Positions 50,067 through 63,200 of a stretch of DNA of 64,000 bases are shown here, in pieces. The first letter of the stretch is position 1. Each line of letters starts with the position of its first letter. A program made the position numbers and the translations under genes. The stretch is from Atopsyche davidsoni. Taxonomy: Eukaryota > Arthropoda > Insecta > Trichoptera > Hydrobiosidae. The stretch covers positions 6,295,501 to 6,359,500 of the forward strand of contig JAILWY010000020.1 in assembly GCA_022113835.1 (NCBI GenBank), given 5' to 3'. The notes under the pieces were generated by a model. That model was not told the origin of the DNA. It ran no database searches and saw nothing but the letters and a program-made list of their open reading frames with translations.

Positions 50067-53000
50067 TCATTTAATTAGAATTCAGATAGTCAAGTTGATT
50101 AGATGGAAACAAATTATTATTTATACACACGCTTTTATTTAGAAAAACATTATCACGATCTGCGCATTATTATCTATGACTCGCACGTTTTTATGACATG
50201 CAGGTGAATGCCGAAAAAACCGCATGCGTCAGACATCAGGCACTGAAGACAGTCGCGATGGGCTCGTAAAATTCCGTGCCTATAAAAAGAAGAGCCCTTC
50301 ACTACTTCCAGCGTCGACTCCTACTTACGGCCCATGAAAGACTGCCACCTTCGAAGGAGACGCTGATTTGTACCAGGCTTGAGGAAGTGGCTGCTACTCC
50401 AACAGCGAAACGTTTGCAACGTAATTTTAAATATGACTTAATGCCTGAAGATGGCTAAACCGTGACAGGTGGCGAAACCCTGCTTCATTGTTTTTAAAAC
50501 ATACACCAGGTGCGGTATCGTGGTCGGAATTTATCTAAATTGTGTCGTGAAGATATGATTTAAGGCGTGTTTTTTTTAATTCATTATACTTTGGAAATTC
50601 CGCTAAAAAACCCAAGACAATAATTAATTTGAGATTTTGATCGCAGCTCGTGGCGTGTGGCTGACAAGACAATCGCCTCTTGATTACAATCACTTGTTGA
50701 TGATATTCACAATCATCCCAGCACAAATGGCGCGTCTTTTTTTCATAATTATAGAAAATATTTTGCGAAAAATCTACTGCACCGATCAAAAAAATATAAA
50801 TGCCAAAAGTTAGATACAATTCTTCTCTTATTAGATAGGATTCGCTTCGCTGTCGAAAAAAAGGTCATTCGTGCCATTTCATTTATTTAACTGTTACTTT
50901 ATTTTTCTATATTGAAAGTTGATTTTTTTTACAGAATATAAAAATAAAAATTTAATATATTTTTTTATTATTATTTAATTAACTTTATTTTTCAAGGTCA
51001 AATAAAATCTTGAAGATGTTAAAAAATTTGATAAAATGTCGACTTTTCAAAACCAAAGTTTGTTAAAGATTTTTTTTTAATTTTAATTTTTAATCAAATC
51101 CATATGTGTATGTTTATTTGTAATATTTTTCCAATTGAAAAAAGGACTCCTAAATGCTTAGGGTTCTAGATCCGTCCTTCAAAATAATCTCCAAATGCCT
51201 AAAACTTCAATCGGGAAAACACATATTTATCAAATTAATAGTAAATTTATAAGAAATAAAAAAAATCCCATCCATGAAAAAAGGAGTGCATCTAACTTTT
51301 GACATTGAATTTTTTTTGATTGGTGCCGTAGTTTTTTCGCAAAATATTTCTAAAATTATTTAAATTAAAATACAGGTGCGTACTCTGGCGAAGTGAGTCT
51401 CGCGAGCCGCATGAAAATGCCAACCTGGCGTGTTGGCGAAACTAGACTTCTATTAGGAATTCCACCAAGTATTTCACGTCAAAAATATTAAATATAATAT
51501 ATAATAGGTTTTAAACCCTTAAATTGCGTTACACTTACTTCTGCAGGACTTGTATTCTCATCGTACACCCATCTCAAAAGATTCGCCACCACTGGCCTGA
51601 GACATTAAAAATGCATATTTTGCATTATGGATAGAGTTGCGTGTAAAATGGTATTATCTTTAATAATACTGTCGTTGTATTATTGTTATTTTTGATTATT
51701 ATTTATTCTAAAAAGCTGCTCCCTTAGATGTCGAATTAGCCGCACGCCACTGCGGTCGTCGGTTTCGGGAACGCCTCGTGGTATTATTTCTAATCTTTTG
51801 TATCGGGGGCAGTGGCGTACTGCGTATAACCCACGAGTGCGACCTTCGCGTTATCTGTCGTTAGTCAGAAGTGTTAAACCTGTCATAAGCATGGCTTATC
51901 ACCCAAAGGGATTGCAGTGGCGTGCCTGGAGGGGAAGGGGGGGCAACAATACATACAAGGAAAGATAACGATGACTATTTACAATATTCTTAGAGGTAAT
52001 GTTGTGGTGAGGTTAGGTTAGGTTAGGCCAGAGGTCCCCAACCTTTTGGCACCCAAGAGCACATTTTAGGATGGCGGCGGGCACCATTTATTTTTCCAAA
52101 AGAAATATTATTTTGAAAATTATGACAATATAATTGTTATTATTATTCCAAGAATCCTAAACATTTAAAAGTCTTCTTTTCAATTGGAATTAAAAGATTA
52201 AATATAAACCATGTGCGTCTAATTATTTAAAAAAAAAAAAAAAAAATCTTTAACAAACTTTGGTTCTGAAAAGTCGTCATTTTATCCAATTTTCCAACAT
52301 CTTCAAGATTTTATTTTTCCCTGAAAATGGACGTTAATTAAATAATAAAAAATAGATAAATATAATTTATAGTTTTTTAAATACTCTGCAAAAAAATCAA
52401 CTTTCGACGTAGAAAAATAAAGTGACAATTAAATTAATTAAATGACACGATTTCGCCAGGTAATGGACTGCCTCTGGTGTCCGGTTGGACAATTAAAAGG
52501 CTGCAAGCACCTGACGCAGGTGCTTCCTAACCGTGAATCAAAACATATATATATATATATATATGTTTATGTATACTTAATGTTCGTTTTCATACAATAC
52601 AGAAAAAAATATATAATTCATTAATCACTTGCTACATACCAAGGCTAACCGGTGGCGATTAATTTCAAATCAGTTTGGCTAGTAAAAAATACTTGCCTGC
52701 AATTCAATGCAACGAACAAACTGATGTCCGTTTTCAATTTAGCGTGTCGACGCTGGAAAAGGCTGCAGAGATGAATGAGCCTGCCTGGAAAAGTATCCGA
52801 AAAATTTAGCACCGCTTGTAGTGTGAATCGATGACCTGAAAACATATTATAAATTATTCATATATTTTTAATACAAAATTAAAACAAACATATTTTTTCA
52901 CAATTTCTAAGAAAACTTGGCCAATACCGATTCTTATCTCCAGGCGTTGGATTTTTCAAATCAAGTTTGTTTATTCAAAACAACTAAATACTGCGAAATC

Positions 53001-56000
53001 TAATCTGAATTTGAATACTGCTTTATGATAATTCTAATGATAAACACTGATGTTTTTTTTGACCAAAAATAACCAACAAATATGAATAGCCAAATGATTA
53101 GGTGATTGCAAACATTTTAAAGAAACCCTCGAAAGCCCTACCACTTAGTATATGAATATGCAGTATCAAACCAGTTTTTCGTGGATAGAATAAGGGTGAA
53201 TGATTCCACAACTAGGAACTGTTTTCTTTGAAGAAAGTTTTGACAAATGGATATATATATATAAAATAGCAAATACTTTTGCAGATTTGTTACTCTTATT
53301 ATACAACGCGCACTTTCAACCTGGAAAAATTAGTCTGGTGTTGAGCAATTTTCAATCACAATTGCTCGAATGAATTATCCTCATTTTTATCTTTTGCTGA
53401 CTGGGCTCAGAAGCTAGGCCCGAGCGATTGTTGCATGCACGGCAAGGAACTGCGTGTGCGGCTTGTAAATGACCCACCGATAATCGCAGCGCGCATGCTG
53501 TGAATTGAAAATCGCTCAGTAGGTCATCCGCTGGCCACCTTGCACTCGCACCCCTGGTGTGTCGAGTTCCAGCCAGCTGCGTCCCCGCCTTCATAATCTT
53601 TTTGTTTCTCAACTTGCACTCAAAGCAACCCCAAGAACAGACGGTGCCATTTTAAGAAGATAAAACAAAATAACACCATCACCACAAATATGAATATGAG
53701 ACCTTCGGATCAGTTTGAAGAAGCTCGCGGAGAGCGAAAGTAACTCACAAACAAAAATGTTCATAATCTACCAGCCAATTTTTTGGCGAGCGGGTATATT
53801 ATAGAGTTCAATAATATATAGTTTTGGCAGCCATTGTAATGAGTTGATCCTGTTACTGGAAGCCATGCTGCCGGGGTATATATTACTCCTCGTGCTGGGA
53901 CTGTCTTTGCGGATTTAATTTGTGCGTTATTTTCTGCTGCTTTTTTTCTTAATATCGGCCGAAAGAGGAGACTGATTATCGACGCTCCTGAAAATGAAAA
54001 AAAAATAAACATTTTTAAGGTATTAGAATGGTTAAAACATATTCTTATAATCCTCTCTTTTCAAGCAAATACAATAAAACCAATAAAAAAATTTATCGTA
54101 TTACTTGAGAAATAAAATATGTTAATGGAATTTGACCGTGTACTTTCTGTCAAAAATATTCAAATGTATAGATTTTTTAATTTTCCTAAAGTAAAGCGAC
54201 ACACGCAATAAACTTTTTTTAAAAACATCATGTCTGCTGGCAAGCTCCGGCTTTCTGACTTAACTCTTAGTGATGACCATCTCTCATAGTGTTTGTTGTG
54301 GTCGTTCCAGGAACAGAGACGTGCCCCATGAAGTCCGTGGTGAAGCGCGTGGGAGCTCAACTGCACAAGGCCCTCAGCGAGAAGGGGCTGGCTCTTCTCG
54401 TCAATCACGGCATCAGCGAGGACAAGGTACGACGCCCCACCCGAGCTGAGCTCCAGTCTTCCACATATCTCATATTCGGCGCCTGCAGTTGTGCCAAGAA
54501 TGCTTGCGAGTTAAATAAAATTATTTTGTGATTTTTCCACCGGTTTCGCCAACCTTTCGGGAGTGAGAAACCATTCACCAATCAAACATGTGGGAAAATC
54601 GCAGAAGTATTTTATTTAAAATATTAAAATGGAATTCCACCGAGTACTCTCTGTCAAAAATATTGAAGACTTATGGATATAATATAAAGAGTTAAATGCT
54701 CACTACCTAACAGCAGCGAGTGGCCGTGAGGATCGAGGTACCATACCGTGAGAGCCAGGGTATGCGGGCTCGAATCCCACCTGTTCCAACTCGTTTCATG
54801 TGTGTGATGTATTTAGAGCATATTTTTGAATGCGATGTTTGGTTTCCAGTTAAAGGCTGCGTACGGCTGCATTGATGGCTTTTGCGCCCTGTCTGAAGAT
54901 GCTCAGCACCGCTTCCTGCGCCGCCCTTCCACCAACCACGGCTACATCAAGCCTGGTATGGAACGCTTCGACGGCAAGACGATGGTACTTCTAACCTTTA
55001 TTCTTAACCTTTTTTCACTCTTTTTTTTGATGAATTTTTTTTCATTGCTATTTTTGTTCAACAGGAGTTTCGGCATTCCTTCAACATCACGACCCTAAAG
55101 GAGACAGAGCTGCCGGAGGGAGAGGTGGTGCCACACTTCAAGGAGTGTGTAGGCACGCTGGCCGGGGACTTCACTAACCTCAGCAGCCTGCTACTCAAGG
55201 CCCTCGCCGTGGCACTTGGTAAAAACTTACTGTCAATAAGGAGCGAGAAGTTTTTGCAGAGATCGACTAAACTAAATGATTTCCTAGATAAATGAAATAG
55301 CAAGAACTTTTTCTCTCCATAGAAACATCACTTAATTCTATTTTGCGTCGCCTTCACTGCCTCTGTATAAATCGCAGCACTCTTATAGGAAGTAGTCTTT
55401 CTCTCTAGGAGTTCTCGGAAAATACTCTGAAGATATTTTATAGGGTCTAGTTTGTTACTTGTTCAGGTAGAATTTTAGTTTAGGCACTGGTAAGAGTTGT
55501 GTTGATCAGTAAGGGTATGTTGCAGAGCTGACTCCGACCTACTTCCTGGAACGCCACGCCTGCATGATGAGCGGGCTAAACGAGAACCAGACCACCCTGC
55601 GGCTGCTCTACTACCCGCCACTGCCGCCCACCGACGAGCTGCCAGGCGAGACGGGGGCCAAGTTCACTCGCTGCGGAGCGCACTGCGACTACGGCACCTT
55701 CACCCTGCTAGCCCAGGACTGCGAGGGAGGGCTCGAGGTGATTACCTTAACAGCTAAGCCGTGCATTACAAAATCTTTATTTGAGTTAATTTTAAAGTGA
55801 GCACTACATTTATGAAATTCAATATTTTTGACTGAGTACTTGGTGGAATTCCATTTTAATATTTTTGAGTAAAATACTTGAGTGATTTTCCACATGTTCG
55901 TTTTTATTTGTGACCGGTTTCGCCAACCTTTCACGTTGGCATTATCAAAAAGAGTCTCAGTGAACTCTGTTTGATAATGCCAACGTGAAAGGTTGGCGAA

Positions 56001-57058
56001 ACCGGTCACAAATAAAAACGAACATGTGGAAAATCACTCAAGTATTTTACTCAAAAATATCACTACATTTATCTGAACAAGATATAAATTATACAAGTAT
56101 AAAATACAACTTATAAAGAACAAGATATAAATTATACAAGTATAAAATAAATATATTTTATAACATATATAACCATAAGTAAAGGGATAATAGTCCTCTG
56201 CAAATAACTAAAAGGTATCCCGGGATTCATTATATATTGAAAAGATGACAACAGGGTGATCATGTTTTGCATCGCTTTGACACGTGGTGAGTGCGTGTTG
56301 CGCATATTTCTGCCGCACTGAGTGTCCTTAGCAACTGAATTGATCGTAATGTTGCGGTGTGTTTAGGTGAAGCTCCCGTGTAGCGAAGTGTGGCAGCGAG
56401 TGGGTCACCTGCCGGGGGCTCTGCTCGTCAACACTGGGGAACTCCTGGCCAACTGGACGCAGGACCGCTACCCGGCTCTGGTAACCACATCTTGCATCAT
56501 CATCAATCTTACTGACAAAGCTTTGGATTTTCAATATAAAATTAAGATTTTAAATTCTTTTCAGTGAGTAATAGTATATTGATTCTTCTAATGTAATTTT
56601 ACAAGAAGAATAAAAACCAAAAAGAGTTTTCAGGAATCCTCTATCGAATGATTAAATTGCATTTTCAAATTATTACAAACATGTAACAAATAATTTTCAT
56701 GCGTGAATTACTTCTTGATAATTGCTTTGTAAGGACGATCTCTCACTTTTCAAGTTTTGAATTGTGTTACAAACTAATTGGCTTTGTCAGATATGTCCAT
56801 AGCGACTAAGGACTTGATCTTCTTATTTTACAGAGTCACCGTGTGGTGCTCCCTCAGCAGTCCTACGCCAGGGCGCGCGGACGGCACTCGGTGGCTTTCT
56901 TCTGCCACCCCGACGACCGCGCGGCCATGGCTCCCTTGCCCCTGCCGGTCGCCCCGCTCGTGCCCTCCTGCGAGCTCAGCAATCGAAAACCGCTACAGGC
57001 GCGCGTGGCCAACGCCTACCACCATATACAGAAGCGCTTCCGGGAGACGTACGCCTGA
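47987..57058 (+). CDS. 2-oxoglutarate/Fe(II)-dependent dioxygenase, isopenicillin N synthase-like
   Basis: Exons 47987-48074, 54311-54426, 54850-54984, 55065-55218, 55526-55737, 56367-56480 and 56834-57058 (stop TGA) join in phase to 347 aa. The N-terminal DIOX_N region has [11 protein letters not shown] and [13 protein letters not shown]. The catalytic jelly roll has LRLLYYPP, then [12 protein letters not shown] with the HxD iron ligands His217/Asp219, then [24 protein letters not shown] with distal iron ligand His275, and RHS (290-292), the RxS motif that binds 2-oxoglutarate. All catalytic residues are present, so an active soluble oxygenase is expected; the substrate cannot be read from sequence. 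Animal members are poorly characterised; plant and fungal relatives oxidise small molecules. Intron 1 is 6.2 kb and full of repeats. A GC-rich upstream region (about 47500-47980) probably holds the promoter and 5' UTR. Confidence 0.94.
49981..50063. repeat. Long (TA)n microsatellite
   Basis: About 83 bp of almost pure TA with one CA interruption (49998-49999). Shorter TA runs are at 27444-27460, 49781-49801 and 52545-52564. Open frames across it (YIYIYI) are artefacts. Confidence 0.95.
50745..51360. mobile_element. Inverted-repeat copy of the AT-rich dispersed element
   Basis: The left end (ATAATTATAGAAAATATTTT, then GCGAAAAATCTACTGCACCG) is inverted at the right end (CGGTGCCGTAGTTTTTTCGC written as its complement, then AAAATATTTCTAAAATTATT). 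The arms are about 70 bp. The interior is the family body in minus orientation. This suggests that the complete element has terminal inverted repeats and that the other copies lost one end. Confidence 0.65.
52029..52145 (+). mobile_element. 5' end of a hAT-type element, truncated
   Basis: CAGAGGTCCCCAACCTTTTG with GGCACC is the typical left end of a hAT/Charlie-like element. No right end is found; the sequence runs into the dispersed AT-rich copy starting about 52143. Confidence 0.55.
52143..52510 (+). repeat. Dispersed AT-rich element, copy 3 (5'-truncated)
   Basis: It starts at CCAAGAATCCTAAACATTTA and is collinear with 31808-32120 up to ACACGATTTCGCCAGGT. The 5' third seen in copies 1 and 2 is absent. 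Confidence 0.75.
54536..54665 (-). mobile_element. GGCGAAACCGGT-family repeat, half copy
   Basis: CACCGGTTTCGCCAACCTTTC, then GAACCATTCACCAATCAAAC, then the common end GGAATTCCACCGAGTACTCT and GTCAAAAATATTGAA. It lies in the intron between exons 2 and 3 of the dioxygenase gene. Confidence 0.6.
55813..56060. mobile_element. GGCGAAACCGGT-family repeat, full palindrome
   Basis: Near-perfect inverted arms of about 95 bp (left GTGACCGGTTTCGCCAACCT; right AGGTTGGCGAAACCGGTCAC) surround a short loop near 55945-55965. CACTACATTTA occurs at both borders (55802-55812 and 56061-56071), a possible 11-bp target duplication. It lies in a dioxygenase intron, about 75 bp after the exon ending at 55737. Confidence 0.8.
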
Positions 57059-57200
57059 CATGCAGCCCGTCTCGGCCGCCACTAGTGCCTCGAGAGCCGG
57101 TCACCGCTGAAATGGTTTTTCTACATCGACAGTTTGGTCATAAGTTTTGGCAAAGTTTTTATGTCCTGGCATAAAATTTATCCGTAGCAAAAAATTATGC

Positions 57201-57206
57201 AATAAA
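57201..57206 (+). promoter_or_regulatory. Likely polyadenylation signal of the dioxygenase gene
   Basis: AATAAA lies 143 bp after the stop at 57058, and no other AATAAA precedes it. Confidence 0.6.
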
Positions 57207-60200
57207 GGTTACATTATTGGTTTTATAACCTTAATTAATTAATATCGTAAATTTATTCTTAAGAATAAATTTACAATTCCCATTTCTGGTGCTATTTAAA
57301 ATGATTAATTAACTCGTTATTTCATCACCATGCAATAAAATACGAATATTCTAAAATGTTGGAATGCAGTTCATGGATTACACCGATGTTGTTTCAAATT
57401 GATTGTGACGTGTATGAATTAAGTCAAAACACCGCTAGAAAACAACAAAGAACACGTACACGGTGAAATTGGTCGCTATGCATTACCATTTTGCTTATCA
57501 TAAAAGCTTAAATTTCAAATGAGAATTATCTCCGGATTTGCTAAAACTCAAAGTAGGACGTGCTAGTATGCCATAATTAATAATTTGGTAACATCTTTTC
57601 TTTAATATTTAATTGTTGAATTCTATTTTCTTATTTTCCACAACTTCTCTGGATTGAATAAATTTCAAGTTAAAAATGAATTTAAATTCAATTATAGAAA
57701 TCTGCAAGTTAATTTCACCATTAACGAAATCGGCAATTTCGCAAATGTGAAACAGTCATTAAGCTCTTTTTATTATGCCGTCACAATTATTAAAATAATT
57801 AAATATTCCTTTTACTTTTTTTAAATCAGACATTTTTCGAAAAGACAGCAAATTGATTTATCAATTTGAATAATTTAATTATATATAATTAAATGCAAGT
57901 TTAAAAGGCAGAAATTTTGTAGATTTTAAAAATGAGAGAGAAAAAACTGATATTGTTTCAGATTTTTGTTCTTATGTAGATTAGTGTTTTCGTGGTTTTT
58001 GTTTTGTTCACTACATGAAGTGTAATTTTTTTTTTTTAAACATTAAGCCGACTTAAAAAAAACACTTATTCTTTGGTTATGAATTTTTTTTTTAACATCT
58101 GGGGGGATTTTTTTTTAAATCTCTTTATATCAACGACACTTTTGATGGGTTTTTTTGACCCGAGCGTGCTGATAACTCCTGGTAATCTTCAATAGGTGAA
58201 AGTAATTGTACATCGACAGGTACAATGGAACTTCAAAGGAAAAACAGATTTGCTGCACCAGCAGCTTCGAATGGAAACTAATGTATTATTAATCTTGTAT
58301 GAAGGAAGATGAATGTATCCGATTGAGTGTGAACTGGCATTTTCAAAGAGAAACGAATGTGCTTGGGCGGGTACGCCAGCATCTTAAAAACATATCTACT
58401 TAATTAATTACTTAATGTTATTTTTTTTTGTTTTTAAAAAAATCTCATCTATGTTTGTTTTTTTCTAAAAACTGCATTGAATATTTTTTAATTTATCAAA
58501 ATGTAAAAGACTTATTGCATTTTGGCTATCTACTTACGGACGTGTGTATTTATTTAAAATATATCAAAATTGTCAAAAATTGCTTTGAGTTAAAATCTAT
58601 GTTTGTTTTTAAAAATTTACCGGTAAATTATAAGTTGAATTCATTTAATTTTGCCAAACAAAATCTCTTTTCTGTTGGCTGTTATTTACACAGCGTGAAT
58701 TTGTTTTGACTCGACATTGACGATTTGTTTGATCTGCCATTTTAGGTTTGAGTGTGCGTTACAGTTTTTATTGTTTTCACTTTCTACCGAGATAATACAC
58801 TATTGGGTATTGTTACTGCAATCATTCTACGCAAAAAGTTAAAAAACCTTTTCTAAAATTGTCAAGAACATTCATGGCATTTTTAATTAGTAAAAAATTA
58901 AATGTATTAATCTCACTTTTAGGGGGAATATATGTTCATCAATTATCTTAGAAATATCACAAAAAAATTTAAATCGGTAAAGTAAAAAATGACAGTCCTC
59001 GTAAGTTATAATTTTAAGACTAAAATATTTGTTTTGTTTTTTTAAAATGTGGAGTAAAATGGTTGTTGGAATGGATTGATATTAATTAGTAGACAAAAAA
59101 AAAATCACTAGGCAATAATTTTGGATGATTTTTTTGCATTCCATTTGGATCGTCTAATTAAACAGATATTCTAAAAATTTAATTTAAAAACATACAAGGT
59201 ATAATGGACTGATATAGACGTATTATTATTATCTGATATTTGTTTAACACCAAACTAATAAAAACAATGAATCTGTAATTCTTAAAGCTTCCGATAGTAA
59301 AGGCACGCCACAGCCGTTTAATAGTAAAATCAACTCACTTTACGACGTGTGGAGCTGCAAGTGTTAATCCATGCAGTAGTTTCTCGTTAGCTGAGGGTTT
59401 CAGTCGGACACACTAACGAGGTTCGATAGGTCCCGGGATAATAAAATTCCTCCAGTTTTAAGATATTTTTTATTGTTTGGCAGATGTGCCTTCTTGTTTC
59501 AACGATGTACTTAAAAAATCCACTGATCTTTACATTCAAAGTGTATCCTAACCTTAATCAACGTTCATACTTAAAATATATATATATTTTAATATCAATG
59601 GTCTCCTATCCTGGTATTTTGGCCATCGAAGAGTTATAATATTCTTTTACCAACGAGTCCAAATGTTTTTTGTACAAAGGTTGAAAGTATGTAAAGATCG
59701 AGGTTCATTCCAATAAAAAAAAATTGGCCAGTTTCTGGGGTCCGTACATAACTTCATGCTTATGAAACGTAAGACTTAATATTTAAAATTAAATAAATTT
59801 TCTAGTTGTAAAAAATCTACATTAAAAAGCATTTACAGAAATGTCAATAATGGGCTCATGCCCGATTTCCGAACGGCTGATTAACAAACGCGCCTTTCTG
59901 TAGTTCATCTCTATACGATGTGTGGAATCCCCATCGTAGCAATATAAGTAATAATTTTGATATGAATTAAAATCATCGCGATGGGCGATCAAGTATGTTT
60001 CTGCAACACAACTATTTACAAATTTACAGAAAAATTATTCTTAATATACTTAATTTTTTTTATAAAATGTGTAACTTGATAAATGTATTTGTGTACTTTT
60101 TTCATAATAAAATTTTAAAAAATCCAAAACCTAATTTTTTTTTTTTTTTCCTAATTACCATTTTGATTTTTTACTAAGCCGAGTGCCTCGGCTGCTAACT

Positions 60201-60273
60201 CAAATACGAGTAAATATTGTTTTAATTATTAAATAAGATCTATAAAAACCACAGCCAATTAAAAAGTCAGTCA
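57207..60273. other. AT-rich intergenic region
   Basis: I see no gene or recognisable mobile element between the convergent dioxygenase and zinc-finger genes. The plus-strand frame at 58428-58709 is Lys/Phe/Leu-rich by composition and has no recognisable domain. Confidence 0.5.
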
Positions 60274-63200
60274 TTACTCAGGAAGATATTTGAAAGCGTC
60301 ATTGGACATGGACGCGCTCGCACTCCAGTGCTCTTCACTCTTGGCGACGTTGAGGTCTAATATCTGAGTGCAGGGCTCACCGTTCAGTCTTCCGTTCGAG
60401 TTAACGGTTTCCTCGAAGCATCCACCACCGCCATCAACAGACTTCCTCTTTAGCTCCATGCTCCCATCAAACACTACGTGTTCTTCTTTGATAATCTGCG
60501 CTCGGGTCATATTTTGCAATCCAGAAATACCCTGAATTCCGCTCGTTATGAGGGAGCTGGCGACTCGCTTAAGAATATTATCATTAAATATTTGATTTCT
60601 ATCTCTGTGGAAAATTAAGTTTCTACCGGGAATCGTTGAGGCGAGAAGTCCAGAGTTGATGATCGAGATGGGACCATCTTCGATGGGATCCATAACGCCG
60701 ATGTTCTCAAATACCGGCAGCTGATGATGCAAGCCCGGGACGGATCCCAATATCCGTATGTTGGGTGTGAACTCTTCTCTCGGGTTCTTCAATGGCTGCT
60801 TTACAATGTCCCGTTTTGTTTTCACCTCAACTGCCTTCTGATCTTCCCTACACAGAGTCGACTGATCTTTGATCTCACCGTGAGTCGAATTTTCTTTTCG
60901 AATACCTGAAGCATAGAACAAGAATCACATAAATATTTTTAACAGAATCCACAAATATCTCTTAAGTGGCATGTCTCGAATATTAAAGTCAGCTCTGCGT
61001 TTCCATTTCTCGAATTTGCCTATAAGAATGGGAAAAGGCTGTACCCTTGTGGTGTGTAGTCCGGTGAGCACGGAGGGAGGCTTGCTGGGAGAAAGCTCGC
61101 GGGCACAGGGGGCAGGTGAAGGGGCGGCTTCCGGAGTGCGTGCGCTCGTGGTTCCTCAGCACGTGCGAGTCTGCGAAGCGCCGAGAGCAAACTGTACACG
61201 CATACGGGCGCTCCCCTGCAAAGTTATTACACATTATAATGGTTATAAAATATCGGCTGTTTTATGATTAACAACTAAAATATTACCTGATATATATACG
61301 TACGATTCATGATGTTTAAAAGCAAAATAAGTTGCGAGTTTCAAATCTAGCAGTTTTTTATGCCGAATATCAGGAATGATACTTTGGAGGGTACTGACCT
61401 GTATGCTGGCGCTCGTGCAGGCGCATGTTGCTGCTGGTGATGAAGCGCCGCGGGCAGTGCGAGCAGGAGTAGCGCCGCTCCCCCGTGTGCGTGCGCATGT
61501 GCACTCGCAGCTCCATGGCGCGTGCCATTCGCCAGCCACACACCGTGCACACGAAATTCTTCACTCCTGTTGCAACAAGACACCCAGTTACTACAAACTC
61601 TCTCATTTGTTCAAGAATTTTTATAATTTCAATAAAAAAAAACCACACATCCAGTGGTTCCAATGCCATCCGACAATATGCTCCTCTGGTGAACTGGTTC
61701 AATGATTTTCGCCTTTTAAATTTCTACTAAAAAACATGTTAGTGCACAATCTACCTTCATTCCTCTTAATTTTTCCAATCGGGTTGGGTAACTCACCTGT
61801 GTGAGTGAGCATGTGAGCGCGCAGAGAGCCACTGCTGGTGAAGGTCTTGCGGCAGGACTGGCAAGCGAAGGGTCGCTCCCCTGAGTGGGTGCGCAGGTGA
61901 ACAGTCAGCTCACCTGAGCGCGCCATCCGCTTGCCGCACACGGGACATACAAAATTCTTGACACCTGCGAAATAAATAACTTATTTATAAACATTTCACT
62001 TGTAAAACTGTAAATATCTGTAGAAGGATATTTTTACAAACACGGTTATACACAATAAGCATCTTTTTTCTCATCTCAATTGGCATCTCTGGAGGGGACT
62101 GGAACCAAGTCGTGTAGGTCAACAGAGACTCATATCAGGTATCATGCAAGATCCTTACCGTTGTGGGTGAGCATGTGAACGGAAAGCGAGGTGTTGTTGG
62201 TAAAGGCCTTGGGACACTCTCTGCAAGCGTATGGTTTCACGCCTGTGTGGCTGCGCATGTGGACCTGCAACGTGCGAACAAATTGCTAATTTAATTAACT
62301 TTTACTAAGCCATTGAAAAAAAAACTTTGCATAAATATTTATTTTCCAGTAACAAAACAAGTTCTCGGAATATTTATATGTTAAATATTTTAACAGAATA
62401 TACTTGCTAAAAACTAGTACTAACTATGAAAAAAAACCCAAGGTTTGGTTACTCCCACCATCGATGGTAGCTGATGATAGAGGTGATGGCTTGGGACCTT
62501 GTAATTGTAATGTGCAGTACCTGCAGGGAGCCGGCCTGTACATAGGCTCGGGGACAAAGCTGACAGCGATGAGGCCTCTCCCCGGAATGGGAGAGCAGGT
62601 GTTGGGCGAGGGGCAGGCGTGCTGGGAAGCGCTTGTCACATGAGGGACAGCCGAAGGGCTGGTCTCCACTATGAATCCGCTCATGATTTCTGAAAGTTAA
62701 AAATAAACGGTCACTACATGTCTGCTGATCTGTGTTGCAGACTCACAGAGAGAAAGAGAGTTGTCACCATATCGCTCTGGTGGAGAAAATACCTGAGAGT
62801 GCGGGGGTCGGAGAAGGCCTTGCCGCATATGCTGCAGATTTCGGGCCGCTCTCCCGTGTGAAGGCGAAGGTGGATTCTCAGCCCACGCGTTGTAGTGAAG
62901 CCGTTCCCTGTGAACAAGTCGGCAATACTTATATATTGTGCGATACATGTTTTACGTAAACTCCAATTTCTAACCACCCCACTCTGCAAGAATAGAGCTG
63001 GGAGAGAAATAACTTTTATTGAAGAGTTTTTATTAATTTGAGGATGTACAAACACATCAATCAAAATCAAAAAAAAAATTCAGAATATGTATTCTTACCG
63101 CATGTAATGCATTGGTACTTCTTGGGGCCATGATCATGGGCACGGTGGCGCGTCAGTTCGCGGATGTTGGAACATGTGGTGGCGCATACGCTGCACTCTT

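Larger units (their letters stand above)
48075..54310. other. 6.2-kb repeat-filled first intron of the dioxygenase gene
   Basis: I see no exon here. It contains two TA microsatellites, a GC-richer repeat-like block (49000-49650), inverted and direct copies of the AT-rich dispersed element (50745-51360 and 52143-52510), a TTAGG run, a hAT-type left end (52029 onward) and a GGCGAAAC-family fragment (51395-51490). Confidence 0.6.

Noticed and set aside
49882..50142. YIYIYI frames on both strands
   Set aside because: They are translations of a TA microsatellite.
54715..54800. A tRNA gene or SINE with GGCTCGAATCC
   Set aside because: A box-B-like string is visible, but no matching acceptor stem or repeated partner copy was found in the window.
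58428..58709. 93-codon plus-strand frame as a gene
   Set aside because: It is Lys/Phe/Asn-rich with no domain, splice context or family resemblance in AT-rich intergenic DNA.
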